Part shown: piece after piece, positions 16,021 through 25,184 of the stretch | Layout of the letters: each line of letters opens with the position of its first letter | How positions within the stretch are numbered: position 1 is the stretch's first letter | Source of the DNA: SW-9-67-25 sp964471665 | GTDB taxonomy: Archaea > Halobacteriota > Halobacteria > Halobacteriales > Haloarculaceae | NCBI GenBank assembly: GCA_964471665.1 | Contig: CAYYHG010000001.1 | Span: 1-64,000 of the forward strand | DNA: 64,000 bases | Direction of reading: 5' to 3' | The notes under the pieces: model-generated | Database searches by the model: none | The model's input: only the letters and a program-made list of their open reading frames with translations | Told to the model about the DNA's origin: nothing | Position numbers and translations under genes: made by a program

Positions 16021-16872
16021 ATGGAAGGACAGGCACGGGCCCCCGCGGCGGGGACCATCCTCAACGCGCTCGCGACCGGCACGGGGAGTGCCTTCGCCAT
16101 CGACGAGTACACGACTGCGACGGTCTCGATCGACAACTCCGGGAGTGTCGAGGGGAGCATCGCGGGGGAACCCGACGCAGACACGGCGCTGATCGAGCGG
16201 TGTGTAACAGGAGTCGTCGAACGCGTCGGCGACGGCCAGGGCGGGACCGTCCGCACCGAGAGTGCGGTGCCGATGGCGTCGGGACTGAAATCCTCGAGCG
16301 CGGCGGCGAACGCGACGGTGCTGGCAACCCTGGACGCGCTGGACGCCCGCGACGCGGTGTCGCGGGAGGCGGCCGCCCGGGTCGGTGTCGAGGCCGCACG
16401 CGACGTGGGTGTGACAGTCACTGGCGCGTTCGACGACGCGAGTGCGAGCATGCTCGGGGGCGTGACGGTGACCGACAACACGACGGACGAACTGCTCGCA
16501 CGCGAGGCAGTCGACTGGAACGTCCTGGTGTGGACGCCCCCCGGGCGCTCGTTCAGCGCCGACGCCGACGTCGACCGCTGCCGGCGCGTCGCGCCCGTGG
16601 CCGATCTCGTCGCCGACCTCGCGCTCGACGGGGCCTACACGCGGGCCATGACGGTTAACGGGCTGGCGTTCTGTGCGGCGCTGGGGTTCTCGGCCGACCC
16701 GCTCGTCGAGGCGATGGATCGTGCCGCCGGCGTGTCGCTGTCGGGGACCGGTCCGAGTTTCACCGCAGTCGGCGACCGGGAGGCCCTCGAGGCGGTCCGG
16801 GATCTGTGGGGCGACCGCGAGGGGACCGCGTGGCTGACAACCACACAGACGGAGGGAGCACACGTCACATGA
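16021..16872 (+). CDS. aroK: Archaeal shikimate kinase (GHMP family)
   Basis: 283 residues. The start MEGQARAPAAGTILNALATG and the GHMP phosphate-binding loop VPMASGLKSSSAAANATV identify the archaeal shikimate kinase, unrelated to bacterial AroK. A second motif near the C-terminus, GVSLSGTGPSFTAVG, is GHMP motif 3. It phosphorylates shikimate with ATP in the chorismate pathway. It is translationally coupled (ATGA) to chorismate mutase, and the pair gives consecutive control points of aromatic amino acid synthesis. Confidence 0.93.
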   Translation: MEGQARAPAAGTILNALATGTGSAFAIDEYTTATVSIDNSGSVEGSIAGEPDADTALIERCVTGVVERVGDGQGGTVRTESAVPMASGLKSSSAAANATVLATLDALDARDAVSREAAARVGVEAARDVGVTVTGAFDDASASMLGGVTVTDNTTDELLAREAVDWNVLVWTPPGRSFSADADVDRCRRVAPVADLVADLALDGAYTRAMTVNGLAFCAALGFSADPLVEAMDRAAGVSLSGTGPSFTAVGDREALEAVRDLWGDREGTAWLTTTQTEGAHVT

Positions 16873-17183
16873 CCGACAGTGACGAGACCGCGAGTGTGGG
16901 TGTCGATCCGGAGGAGATGTCTCTCGAGGAACTGCGCAACGAGATCCGCGACATCGATCGCGAGATTGTCGACCTGATCGCGCGACGCACCTACGTCGCC
17001 GATACCATCGCCGAGGTCAAGGCGGACCGTGGGCTGCCGACGACCGACGAGGCCCAAGAGACGGAAGTGATGGAGCGTGCCGGCGAGAACGCCGAGCAGT
17101 TCGGTGTCGACGCCAACCTCGTGAAGGCCATCTTCCGGCTGCTGATCGAGTTGAACAAGGTCGAGCAACGAGACCAGCGGTGA
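16869..17183 (+). CDS. Chorismate mutase (AroQ type)
   Basis: 104 residues from the ATG overlapping the aroK stop. A short acidic extension precedes the helical chorismate mutase fold: LEELRNEIRDIDREIVDLIARRTYVADTIAEVKADRG. It carries the Arg and Lys active-site pattern, then the C-terminal helix VKAIFRLLIELNKVEQ. It rearranges chorismate to prephenate for Phe and Tyr synthesis. It is a monofunctional domain with no prephenate dehydratase or regulatory part. Confidence 0.92.
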   Translation: MTDSDETASVGVDPEEMSLEELRNEIRDIDREIVDLIARRTYVADTIAEVKADRGLPTTDEAQETEVMERAGENAEQFGVDANLVKAIFRLLIELNKVEQRDQR

Positions 17184-17215
17184 GTTGCGGTTCGGTCCCC
17201 GCCGGCTGTGCTGTC

Positions 17216-17252
17216 TTCTGACAGCGAGAGAATCCCGGCGTTCACGCCGGGG
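17216..17252. other. Hairpin resembling a solo IS200/IS605 right end
   Basis: Between chorismate mutase and aIF-1A lies GAGAATCCCGGCGTTCACGC followed by CGGGGAGTCCGTCA, a strong stem CCCGGCG-TTCA-CGCCGGG. This layout (GGAATCC, a CG stem with a TTCA loop, then GGGGAG) is like the 3' ends of haloarchaeal IS605/TnpB elements as I recall them. No tnpA or tnpB gene is present, so it could be a palindromic remnant or simply a terminator for the aroK operon. Confidence 0.35.
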
Positions 17253-17258
17253 AGTCCG

Positions 17259-17543
17259 TCACTCGATGTGGCCTTCACGACGGAGCTGGTCAGCGTCCCG
17301 GTTGTCGTAGCGCCACTCGACGTTCGCCTTCTCGTCTTGCCAGTCCCACGGTTCCGCGAGGACGACGTCGTCCTCCTCGATCCAGACGCGGTACTTCATC
17401 CGCCCGGGGATCCGCCCCATCCGCGTCTTCCCGTCCTCGCACCGCAGGCGGACGTGATTCCCTCCCAGGTGTTGTGTCACGACTGCGAACACCTCGTCGT
17501 CCGAGGGCATCCGGAGGTTCCGGCGGCCCGTATCCTCACTCAT
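17259..17543 (-). CDS. Translation initiation factor aIF-1A
   Basis: 94 residues, start ATG 17543 (MSEDTGRRNLRMPSDDEVFA). An OB-fold protein with DDEVFAVVTQHLGGNHVRLRC, GRIPGRMKYRVWIEEDDVVL and EKANVEWRYDNRDADQLRREG, the full eIF1A/aIF-1A signature. It acts on the small ribosomal subunit during start-site selection. The AT-rich sequence just upstream (ATACAACATATAGTGG) is a plausible promoter for a short-leader transcript. It is convergent with chorismate mutase. Confidence 0.94.
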   Translation of the reverse strand: MSEDTGRRNLRMPSDDEVFAVVTQHLGGNHVRLRCEDGKTRMGRIPGRMKYRVWIEEDDVVLAEPWDWQDEKANVEWRYDNRDADQLRREGHIE

Positions 17544-17648
17544 ACAACATATAGTGGGGGAGATCGTATAAAAGATCCGAGACGAGTGATATCGCCTCTC
17601 ACGGGTCGTGGGACCGTGACACATCCAGTCGCGGCCGTCCGTTTCACA

Positions 17649-18017
17649 TCAGGACCGGTAGGCACAGTGGAAGCCGGCAAACCGGCGGTAGAACGCGGGG
17701 AGGACGACGGTTCTGAGGTCAGCGTCCTCCCGGTCCTCGAACTCCTCATGTGTGAGCGCCCGCGCGTCGTTCAGTGCCACTTCGACGTGCCGGGGGACGC
17801 CGCGGTCCTCGGTCGATCCGAGGTAGGCCCAGATGAACGCCGACTCGATCCGGGCGAAAAACGACTCTGTCGGCGCGAACGCCGGCACGTCTTCGCCCGA
17901 CAGCCGGTAGTACGCCTCCTGGATCAGGTCGCTCCCGTCGTCGATGCCGTGGTCGTCGAACGAATCCGTGGTCGTGCAGGCCTCGTCGTGTGACGGACTG
18001 TCATCGGTTGCTGCCAT
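17649..18017 (-). CDS. Conserved haloarchaeal hypothetical protein (122 aa)
   Basis: Soluble 122-residue protein with an acidic, low-complexity first 30 residues followed by a helical body: DLIQEAYYRLSGEDVPAFAP, SFFARIESAFIWAYLGSTED and LRTVVLPAFYRRFAGFHCAY. I recognise no motif or family function. It is about 100 bp upstream of aIF-1A on the same strand with its own AT-rich promoter region (ACTATAAGTAATCG around 18036). It is divergent from the CapA-like gene. Confidence 0.65.
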   Translation of the reverse strand: MAATDDSPSHDEACTTTDSFDDHGIDDGSDLIQEAYYRLSGEDVPAFAPTESFFARIESAFIWAYLGSTEDRGVPRHVEVALNDARALTHEEFEDREDADLRTVVLPAFYRRFAGFHCAYRS

Positions 18018-18141
18018 GTGACACGATACGGGTGGTTACTATAAGTAATCGTTCTGGGTGTGTGTGTCGTGCACACGACGTGCCCGCAGGGGAGAGCCCG
18101 CGACAGAATATTGAAGCGCGTGCCCGACCACGTTCCGGGCA

Positions 18142-19236
18142 ATGTGGACCCGCCGGACAGTGCTGGCCGGGATGGCGGGGCTGTCGGGGTGTCTCGGTGT
18201 GTCGGGAGCGCCGAAAGCAGACAGGGACCCTCTCGACGCCGGCGACGTCGACGCCCGCGTCGGGTTCATCGGCGACGTCATGCTGGGTCGGAGCGTGACC
18301 GACCGCTGGACCGGCCGCGACCCGACTGGCGTCTGGGGGTCGACGCTGGACCGCCTGCAGGCACTCGACGGACTCGTGGTGAACCTGGAGTGTTGTGTCT
18401 CCGCGCGCGGCGAGCGCTGGCCGGGCAAGACCTACTACTTCCGGGCCGCACCCGACTTCGCGGTCCCGGCGCTCCGGGCGGCTGGCGTGTCGGTCGCCAG
18501 CCTCGCGAACAACCACGTCCTCGATTTCGACACTGTCGGGCTCGCGGACACGCAGACACACCTCGGGGCGGCGGGCAGTGCGGCCGTCGGCGCGGGACAG
18601 GACCGCGCCGCGGCGTTCGAACCCGTCCTGACTGACGCCGGGGGACTGTCCGTGGCGACTATCGCGCTGACCGACCAGTGGCCGGCCTACGCGGCGGGCC
18701 CGGAGCGTCCGGGAACCGCCTACACGCCCCTCGATCCGGGCGTTCGCTCGACCCGGCGTCGTGTCGGCGACACACTCCAGCGGGCACGCGAGGCCGATCC
18801 GGACCTCGTGGTGGCGTCGCTGCACTGGGGGCCCAACTGGGAGACGGAACCCGACGGCACACAGGAGACCTTCGCCCGCTGGCTGATCGACCGCGGCGTC
18901 GACGTCGTGCACGGACACAGCGCACACGTTCTCCAGGGCGTCGAGATCTACCGGCGCCGTCCGATCATCTACGACGCAGGCGACTTCGTCGACGACTACG
19001 TACACAAGGAGGGACTGCACAACAAGCGCAGTGCCATCTTCGAACTGGTTGTCCGGGACGGTCGGCTGGCGGGCCTCCGACTGGTGCCGGTCGAAATCGA
19101 CGACGAGGCGGTCCACCTGGCCGGCGACGAGGGTGCTGGGTGGCTGCGCGAGACGATCCGCGAGCGCTCTGTGCCCTACGGGACGACTGCCGAGCGAGCG
19201 GGCGCCGGCCTCCTGATTCCGCTCGGCGCAGACTGA
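18142..19236 (+). CDS. CapA/PgsA-family metallophosphatase-like lipoprotein
   Basis: 364 residues. The N-terminus WTRRTVLAGMAGLSGC is a short Tat signal and lipobox. The body is the CapA domain, related to calcineurin-like phosphoesterases: VGFIGDVMLGRSV, LVVNLECCVS, SLANNHVLDF, VVASLHWGPNWE and DVVHGHSAHVLQGVEIY supply the Asp, Asn and His metal-binding positions. Family members take part in poly-gamma-glutamate capsule synthesis or are phosphodiesterases. Without pgsB/C neighbours its role here is undetermined. It stands alone between divergent and convergent neighbours. Confidence 0.82.
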   Translation: MWTRRTVLAGMAGLSGCLGVSGAPKADRDPLDAGDVDARVGFIGDVMLGRSVTDRWTGRDPTGVWGSTLDRLQALDGLVVNLECCVSARGERWPGKTYYFRAAPDFAVPALRAAGVSVASLANNHVLDFDTVGLADTQTHLGAAGSAAVGAGQDRAAAFEPVLTDAGGLSVATIALTDQWPAYAAGPERPGTAYTPLDPGVRSTRRRVGDTLQRAREADPDLVVASLHWGPNWETEPDGTQETFARWLIDRGVDVVHGHSAHVLQGVEIYRRRPIIYDAGDFVDDYVHKEGLHNKRSAIFELVVRDGRLAGLRLVPVEIDDEAVHLAGDEGAGWLRETIRERSVPYGTTAERAGAGLLIPLGAD

Positions 19237-19285
19237 CCGGGATCTCGGACGATCGAGGTGCGCTCGGAGAGTGACACCCCTACTC

Positions 19286-20017
19286 TCACGCGCCGGGTGC
19301 TGGTGTCTGGGCGGATTCCTGCTGGGCCGGCCGGTCGACAGCGCCAGCGTCCTGGTCGAACGAGTGCCGTCGGTTCCAGATGAAGTAGACGTAGGGGACC
19401 TTGGCGACGACGTCAAGGTACGCGATAGTGAGACTGATCCCGGCAGCTGACACGTAGCCCAGGCCCGGAGCGCCGACGAGCCAGACGAACGGATAGGCCA
19501 GCCACAGCAGGCCGACGTGATTCTGGAGGAGTTTGAACAGCCCGCGCCGTTTCGCGTGCTCTGTGGCATACCGTGGGAACACGCCGTAGAGAACACCGAA
19601 CAGCGAGAGGTGGAACGCTCCCGACACGGCGAACAGCACCCACTTGCCCGGCGACGCCACCAGAGTGGCGGCCGCACCGGTAGCAATCATTGCCGCGTCG
19701 GCGATCATGACCCCGGCAATCCACCGCCGTGGCGCGCCAGCCACGTACCCCACGTATCCCACCAGCACCGGCGTGGTCACGACCCAGTCCACGTATCTCG
19801 GCAGCACGAGCGGACTCGCACCGCCGGTCAGCGTCCCGATGTCCAGCGCCATCAGCACGTACATGAGGCCAGCAAACCCGGGGATAACGATCAGGGCGGC
19901 AAATTTACCCCGGTCAGTGTTGGCGTCGTCGACAGTCGCCAGGCGGACGGCCAGTCCAGTGCCGCCGACGAACGCGAGCACCGCCAGCACGTACGTCGCG
20001 GTCACGTAGGTAGCCAT
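19286..20017 (-). CDS. sopI: Sensory rhodopsin I
   Basis: 243 residues, seven hydrophobic helices. Key residues fit sensory rhodopsin I: Asp77 in RYVDWVVTTP (counterion position), His167 in QNHVGLLWLAYP (the SRI-specific His), and the retinal Schiff-base Lys206 in LDVVAKVPYVYF. Flanking motifs IPGFAGLMYVLMALDIGT and VGYVGYVAGAPRR also match SRI rather than SRII, halorhodopsin or bacteriorhodopsin. It absorbs orange or violet light and signals through HtrI to the flagellar motor. It is downstream of and overlaps htrI by 3 bp, the usual operon order. Confidence 0.93.
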   Translation of the reverse strand: MATYVTATYVLAVLAFVGGTGLAVRLATVDDANTDRGKFAALIVIPGFAGLMYVLMALDIGTLTGGASPLVLPRYVDWVVTTPVLVGYVGYVAGAPRRWIAGVMIADAAMIATGAAATLVASPGKWVLFAVSGAFHLSLFGVLYGVFPRYATEHAKRRGLFKLLQNHVGLLWLAYPFVWLVGAPGLGYVSAAGISLTIAYLDVVAKVPYVYFIWNRRHSFDQDAGAVDRPAQQESAQTPAPGA

Positions 20018-21570
20018 CAGCGGCTACCCCCGTCGGACACCGCACTCTTCGACGAGGCAGCCGGTGTCTCGAAGGACTGGACTGTGAACGTCGCCAGGTG
20101 GTTCGTCAGGTTCTCGGCGTTTTCCTCGAAGGCGCCCAGGGTGGTCGTAATCTCGTCGATGACGGTCTGCTGTTCGTCGATCGCTTCGGCAATGTCGGTC
20201 GCGGCGTCCTCCGTCTCGCGGCTCTGGTCTGCGACCTCTTCGACGGTGGCGGCGGTGGTCTGTACCGTCTCTGCCTGCTCGGCGGTCGCGTCGCGGATTT
20301 CGACGATTCCGTCGTCGATTTCGGTCACGGAGTCGGCGATCGCCTCGATGTCGGAGAGCGCAGACTCCACGGTATCGGTGCCCGTCGCGATCCGCTCGCG
20401 GGTGCTCCGGATCGAATCAGCGGCCTCCGTGGTGTCCACGCGGACCTCTTCGATCATCGCCGCAATCTCGTCGGCGCGAGTCTGTGTTTCTCCCGCGAGT
20501 TGCTTGACCTCGTCGGCAACCACGGCGAACCCGCCGCCGTCGGTGCCGCCGGCCTCGCCGCCCGCGCGGGCTGCCTCGATCGAGGCATTCAGCGCCAGCA
20601 TGTTGGTCTGCTCGGCGATGTCACCGATGATGTCGACGATTTCTGTGACCTCTTCGGTGCTCTGTGCCAGCGTCTCGACCTGTGAGACGGCGTCTTCGAT
20701 TTCGGCCTGGATGTCCTCCATCTCGTCAATCGCTTCGCGGGCGGCCTCGCGAGCGTCGCCGCTTGCCGTGGTGGCGCTGTCGCTTTTTTCGGCGAGGGAG
20801 TCCACCGTCGCCGCCACCTCTTCGGCGGTGGCCGAGAGCGTGTCGGTGTCCTGGGTGACACGTTCGATCTGGGACCGCTGTGTCTGGGCCCGATCGGTGA
20901 TGTCGTCGGCCACGGCGACGGTGGTAGCGACGGTCTGTTCGGCGGTGGCCCTGCTCGATTGCATGGCCTCGGCGTCGTCGCGGATGTGCGACGCGAAGAC
21001 GTCGACATCCTCCAGCGCCGTCTGGAGTTGCTCCATCGTGGTGTTGAACGCGCGACCCACGGTCTCCATGGCGTCGTAGTCCGTCGTGATGTCGACGCGC
21101 TGTGTCAAGTCACCGTCGGCAGCGCGTTGCATCGTCTCGGCGTACTGTTCGGCGATTTCCTGGTACTCGTCCGCCATCTCTGTGGCGTCCCGTTTGGTCT
21201 CCTGGGCGCGATCGCGGGCCTGCTCGGCCTCCTGGCGTGTCGTCTCGAGGTCGGCGATCTGGTCGGCGAGCGACTGTCGCATCTGGTCGACTGCGGCGTA
21301 GATGCGCCCGATCTCGTCGGTTCGATTGGTCCGGACATTCCGATCGAGTTCGCCGTCAGCGACGCGGTGGGTCTCGCGCTCGACCTCCTGTGTCGCTGCG
21401 AGCGTGGCCGTGCCGGTAATCGACCCGAGTGCAAGCAACCCGGACAGGGTGGCCAGGACTGTCGCAGCGGTACTCTGGGTGAGGACACCGACGCACGTCA
21501 CGAATCCGCCGGTTATGACGTATCCGAGCGCGATTTTTGCCCCATAACTACGTCTGATCCATCGCCACAT
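20017..21570 (-). CDS. htrI: Sensory rhodopsin I transducer HtrI
   Basis: 517 residues from ATG 21570. Two adjacent N-terminal membrane helices (about 14-31 and 35-57) with almost no extracellular loop, as in HtrI and unlike most chemoreceptors. HAMP-like segments follow (TNRTDEIGRI, then DLTQRVDITTDYDAMETVG), then a long coiled-coil signalling rod whose tip, IIGDIAEQTNMLALNASIEA around residue 316-335, contacts CheA and CheW. Many Glu/Gln-rich stretches are candidate methylation sites. It relays photosignals from SRI to the CheA kinase. The promoter is immediately upstream. Confidence 0.93.
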   Translation of the reverse strand: MWRWIRRSYGAKIALGYVITGGFVTCVGVLTQSTAATVLATLSGLLALGSITGTATLAATQEVERETHRVADGELDRNVRTNRTDEIGRIYAAVDQMRQSLADQIADLETTRQEAEQARDRAQETKRDATEMADEYQEIAEQYAETMQRAADGDLTQRVDITTDYDAMETVGRAFNTTMEQLQTALEDVDVFASHIRDDAEAMQSSRATAEQTVATTVAVADDITDRAQTQRSQIERVTQDTDTLSATAEEVAATVDSLAEKSDSATTASGDAREAAREAIDEMEDIQAEIEDAVSQVETLAQSTEEVTEIVDIIGDIAEQTNMLALNASIEAARAGGEAGGTDGGGFAVVADEVKQLAGETQTRADEIAAMIEEVRVDTTEAADSIRSTRERIATGTDTVESALSDIEAIADSVTEIDDGIVEIRDATAEQAETVQTTAATVEEVADQSRETEDAATDIAEAIDEQQTVIDEITTTLGAFEENAENLTNHLATFTVQSFETPAASSKSAVSDGGSR

Positions 21571-21593
21571 GCCTGAAGTGCACATGCAGTCAC

Positions 21594-21601
21594 GTATAAA
21601 A
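21594..21601 (-). promoter_or_regulatory. Probable TATA box of the htrI-sopI operon
   Basis: On the minus strand the sequence GGTTTTATACGTG lies 24-31 bp upstream of the htrI ATG, in an otherwise GC-rich genome. The spacing suggests a nearly leaderless transcript for the phototaxis operon. A further AT-rich run lies upstream at 21601-21635. Confidence 0.55.
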
Positions 21602-21806
21602 CCGCGATACAAATTATCAAATACAATAATAGGGGAGTGGGCCGTGACGGAGCGCAGATATTACAGACGCTGGATCCAGCGGGAGGTCGAAGTTGCCCAT
21701 GGGCGTGTCGCCGTCGGTGCGTGTCTGGCGTACCCGTCGCCGACGGGATTCGCCAGTTCGCACACGACCCGACGGGCTTAATCGGTCGAGGCGCTAACAG
21801 CGGGTA

Positions 21807-24647
21807 ATGACAGACGGCGAGGCCGCGCGGGGGCCGGCGGCCTTCGGAGCGCTGGGCGCGGATGTCCGCGAGGCGCTCTCCGACCGCGGGTTCGACACCC
21901 CCACCGAGCCACAGCGGGAGGCGCTTGATCGACTCGTGCGGGGACAGAACGGACTCGTCGTCGCACCCACGGGGAGTGGCAAGACCGAGACAGCGATGCT
22001 CCCCGTCTTCGACACCCTCGTCGGCGAGGAGCGGTTCGGGATCGGCGCGCTGTACGTAACGCCGTTGCGCGCGCTCAACCGCGACATGCGCGACCGCCTC
22101 GAGTGGTGGGGTTCGCGGCTCGACCTCGAGATCGACGTCCGCCACGGTGACACCACGGACTACCAGCGGCAAAAACAGGCCAACGATCCGCCGGACGTGC
22201 TCGTGACCACGCCGGAGACGCTGCAGGCCATCCTCACCGGCAAGAAGCTCCGCCGGGCGCTCGCGGACGTGGACCACGTCGTCGTCGACGAGGTTCACGA
22301 ACTCGCGGTTTCGAAACGTGGCGCCCAGCTGACCGTCGGTCTCGAGCGCCTCCGCGAACTCGCTGGGCCGCTCCAGCGGATCGGGCTCTCGGCGACCGTG
22401 GGCGACCCCGAAGACATCGGACGGTTTCTCACCGGCGACCGGGGCTGTGCGATCGTCGAGGTCGACGTCGGGAGCGCGCTCGCAGTCGACGTGTACTGTC
22501 CGGAGGTGACCGACGCGGACGAGACACTGGCACGGGAACTGGTCACGGACCCGGAAATCGCCAGCCACGTCCGGGCCATCGACGGGATCGTCGGCGCTCA
22601 CGAGGCGACACTCGTGTTCGTCAACACCCGACAGACGGCCGAGGCACTGGGTTCGCGGCTCAAGGAGTACGGGACCGATATCGGCGTCCACCACGGGTCG
22701 CTGGCCACCGACGCCCGCGTCGAGGTCGAGAGTGCCTTCAAGAACGGCGACCTCGACGCCCTGCTGTGTACCTCGTCGATGGAACTGGGTATCGACGTCG
22801 GGCACGTCGACCACGTGGTCCAGTACAACAGCCCCCGGCAGGTCTGTCGGCTCCTCCAGCGCGTGGGGCGGGCCGGCCACCGCCGCGACACACCCTCGTC
22901 CGGCACGGTCGTGACGAGTCACCCCGACGACGTGCTGGAGTCGCTGGCCATCGCCCGCCGCGCTCGCGAGGGAGCCGTCGAACCGGCCGCCATCCACCAC
23001 GGCAGCCTCGATACGGTCGCCAACCAGACCGCCGGAGTGGTGATGGATTTCGGGGAGATACGGGCGATGCGTGCCTACGAAATCATCACCCGGGCCTACC
23101 CGTTCCGCAATCTCACCCAGGCGGCGTTCAAGTCGGTGGTGCGCGAACTCGCGGGCAACCGCGTCGTCTGGCTCGACGAGGACGAGGACACCATCGAGAA
23201 ACGGCGCGGAACGTGGCAGTACTTCTACCAGAACCTGTCGATGATCCCCGACGAGGCGACCTACGACGTCGAGGACGTCGCCAGCGGGTCGCAGGTCGGC
23301 ACACTCGACGAGCGATTCGTGGTCAACTTCGCCGCCCCCGGCGAGGTGTTCGTCCAGCGCGGCGAGATGTGGCGGATCACCGACATCGACGAGGACGAGG
23401 CGGTGGTGACGGTCTCGCCGATCGAGGATCCCGCGGGGGAGGTCCCCTCCTGGACCGGCCGGGAGATTCCCGTCCCAGAGGGCGTCGCGAGCGAGGTCGG
23501 CGAAATCAGGGCTGTCGCGGGCCAGCAACTCCGCGGCGGCGCAGCCAGAACAGCCGTCGCCAGGGACCTGCAGCGCCGCTACGACGTCGAGGCGGCAACC
23601 ATCGAGGCGGGACTGGAGACGCTGGCCGACCACGCCGGAACCGGCACGCCGGTGCCGACCGACGACAGGCTGGTCGTCGAGTTCGAGAACGGGTCTGTCG
23701 TCGTGAACGCCTGCTTCGGACACAAGACAAACGAGACGCTGGGCCGGCTTCTGGCCGCGTTGCTCGGCCAGCGCGTCGGTTCGTCGGTCGGCATGGACGC
23801 CGATCCCTACCGCGTCGAACTCGACGTCCCGAGCCGAATCACCGCCTCGGACGTCTCCGACGTGCTGACCGGGACGGATCCCGAGCACGTCCGGGGGGTG
23901 ATCGAACTCAGCCTCAAGAACGCCGACGCGCTGAAGTTCACGCTCGCACACGTCGCGGCGACGTTCGGGACGCTCAAACGGTGGCGGGGCGACGCCGGGT
24001 CGCGGTTCGGGCGCGACCGTCTGCTGGACGCACTCGAAGACACCCCCGTCTACGACGAGGCGCTCCGGGAACTGCTGCACGAGGAACTGGACGTCGAAGG
24101 GGCCAGCCGCGTGCTCCGGCAGATCCAGGCGGGTGAACTGAGCGTCGAGACCGTCGGCGGCCACACGCCCCTGGGGACGGGGAGTCGCGGATCGGGCCAG
24201 GAACTCCTCCGGCCGGCAAACGCCGACGCGAGCGTCATCCGTACCGTCAAGGAACGCATCCAGAACGACCGCGTTATTCTCATGTGTCTCCACTGCGAGG
24301 GGTGGACGAGTCGACGGACGGTCGGGAGCGTCCGCGACCAGCCCCGGTGTCCGGAGTGTGAGTCGACCCGTGTCGCGGCACTGAACCCCTGGGACGACGA
24401 GACCATCAGCGCAGTCAGGGCAGACGAGAAAGACGACGACGAGGAGAAACGCACCGAACGGGCCCACCGGGCCGCGAGCCTCGTCCAGAGCCACGGCAAA
24501 CAGGCGGTCGTGGCGCTGGCGGCCCGCGGTGTCGGTCCCCACAACGCAGCCCGCATCATCAACAGACTCCGGGAGAACGAGGAAGAGTTCTACCGCGATA
24601 TCCTCGAACGTGAGCGCGAGTACGCCCGCACGCGGTCGTTCTGGTGA
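21807..24647 (+). CDS. lhr: Lhr-type ATP-dependent DNA helicase
   Basis: 946 residues. Superfamily 2 motifs are in order: Walker A VVAPTGSGKTETAMLP, LYVTPLRALNRDM (Ia), VLVTTPETLQAIL, DEVHEL (II, the Lhr DEVH box), IGLSATVGDPEDI (III), TLVFVNTRQTAEAL, LCTSSMELGIDVGHVDHVVQ and LLQRVGRAGHRRD (VI). A winged-helix and Lhr core region follow, and a C-terminal zinc ribbon with CLHCEGW and RCPECES. Lhr helicases unwind DNA:DNA and RNA:DNA duplexes in repair. The gene is monocistronic, convergent with the CBS gene, and ends directly against its stop. Confidence 0.93.
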   Translation: MTDGEAARGPAAFGALGADVREALSDRGFDTPTEPQREALDRLVRGQNGLVVAPTGSGKTETAMLPVFDTLVGEERFGIGALYVTPLRALNRDMRDRLEWWGSRLDLEIDVRHGDTTDYQRQKQANDPPDVLVTTPETLQAILTGKKLRRALADVDHVVVDEVHELAVSKRGAQLTVGLERLRELAGPLQRIGLSATVGDPEDIGRFLTGDRGCAIVEVDVGSALAVDVYCPEVTDADETLARELVTDPEIASHVRAIDGIVGAHEATLVFVNTRQTAEALGSRLKEYGTDIGVHHGSLATDARVEVESAFKNGDLDALLCTSSMELGIDVGHVDHVVQYNSPRQVCRLLQRVGRAGHRRDTPSSGTVVTSHPDDVLESLAIARRAREGAVEPAAIHHGSLDTVANQTAGVVMDFGEIRAMRAYEIITRAYPFRNLTQAAFKSVVRELAGNRVVWLDEDEDTIEKRRGTWQYFYQNLSMIPDEATYDVEDVASGSQVGTLDERFVVNFAAPGEVFVQRGEMWRITDIDEDEAVVTVSPIEDPAGEVPSWTGREIPVPEGVASEVGEIRAVAGQQLRGGAARTAVARDLQRRYDVEAATIEAGLETLADHAGTGTPVPTDDRLVVEFENGSVVVNACFGHKTNETLGRLLAALLGQRVGSSVGMDADPYRVELDVPSRITASDVSDVLTGTDPEHVRGVIELSLKNADALKFTLAHVAATFGTLKRWRGDAGSRFGRDRLLDALEDTPVYDEALRELLHEELDVEGASRVLRQIQAGELSVETVGGHTPLGTGSRGSGQELLRPANADASVIRTVKERIQNDRVILMCLHCEGWTSRRTVGSVRDQPRCPECESTRVAALNPWDDETISAVRADEKDDDEEKRTERAHRAASLVQSHGKQAVVALAARGVGPHNAARIINRLRENEEEFYRDILEREREYARTRSFW

Positions 24648-25025
24648 TCAGACGGTCTGGGACGCGATGTCGGTCGAGGATATCATGCCGACGTAGTCGC
24701 CCCCCTGCCTGACCGGGAGGTGATTGATCCCCAGACTCTCCATCATCGCGGCGGCCTCGCCGGTCCGGATCGTCCCCGGGACTGTCTCGACCGACTCCGT
24801 CATGACCTCGGAGACGGTCATCTCCGACGCGTTGCGACCCTCGGCGACCGCGTCGAGGATGTCCGTGCTGGTGATGATCGACGGGGGACTCGTCGTCACG
24901 ACGAGCGCGTTGATCTCCTCCGCGCGCATCTTCGCTGCCGCGTCGCTCACTGTCGCGTCCTGCGGAACCGTCTCCAGCGGCGTCGTCATGACTTCATTGA
25001 CTCGACTCTTTCCTTTCAGACTCAT
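24648..25025 (-). CDS. CBS-domain pair protein
   Basis: 125 residues from ATG 25025. Two CBS motifs: VNEVMTTPLETVPQDATVSD with MRAEEINALVV...ITSTDILDAV, and VSEVMTESVETVPGTIRTGE with MESLGINHLPV...GMISSTDIA. Such Bateman modules bind adenine nucleotides and regulate partners or serve as energy sensors. No effector domain is attached and the partner is unknown. It is convergent with lhr with no intergenic bases. An AT-rich stretch (TATTTAATTTTGTTATTTTC, from 25048) upstream is the likely promoter. Confidence 0.88.
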   Translation of the reverse strand: MSLKGKSRVNEVMTTPLETVPQDATVSDAAAKMRAEEINALVVTTSPPSIITSTDILDAVAEGRNASEMTVSEVMTESVETVPGTIRTGEAAAMMESLGINHLPVRQGGDYVGMISSTDIASQTV

Positions 25026-25184
25026 ACTGGCATGCACGTCCGTCGGTGTATTTAATTTTGTTATTTTCCTCAGCCACCAAACATTCGTCGAATTTTGTGC
25101 GAAAACAGTTGGCCATCCTCCGAACCTGTCTCGACCCACCCGCCGGGTCGCTTCCCCGTCCACCGGTTACGACGACCGCCAGTA

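Noticed and set aside
21569..21781. 70-codon plus-strand frame between htrI and lhr
   Set aside because: It overlaps the htrI promoter region and has no motif or ribosome-binding signal.
21513..24542. A 1009-codon open frame on the minus strand opposite the helicase gene
   Set aside because: It is a GC-rich antisense shadow; the plus-strand frame has all SF2 helicase motifs, and the minus frame has no domain, only Asp/Val/Arg bias.
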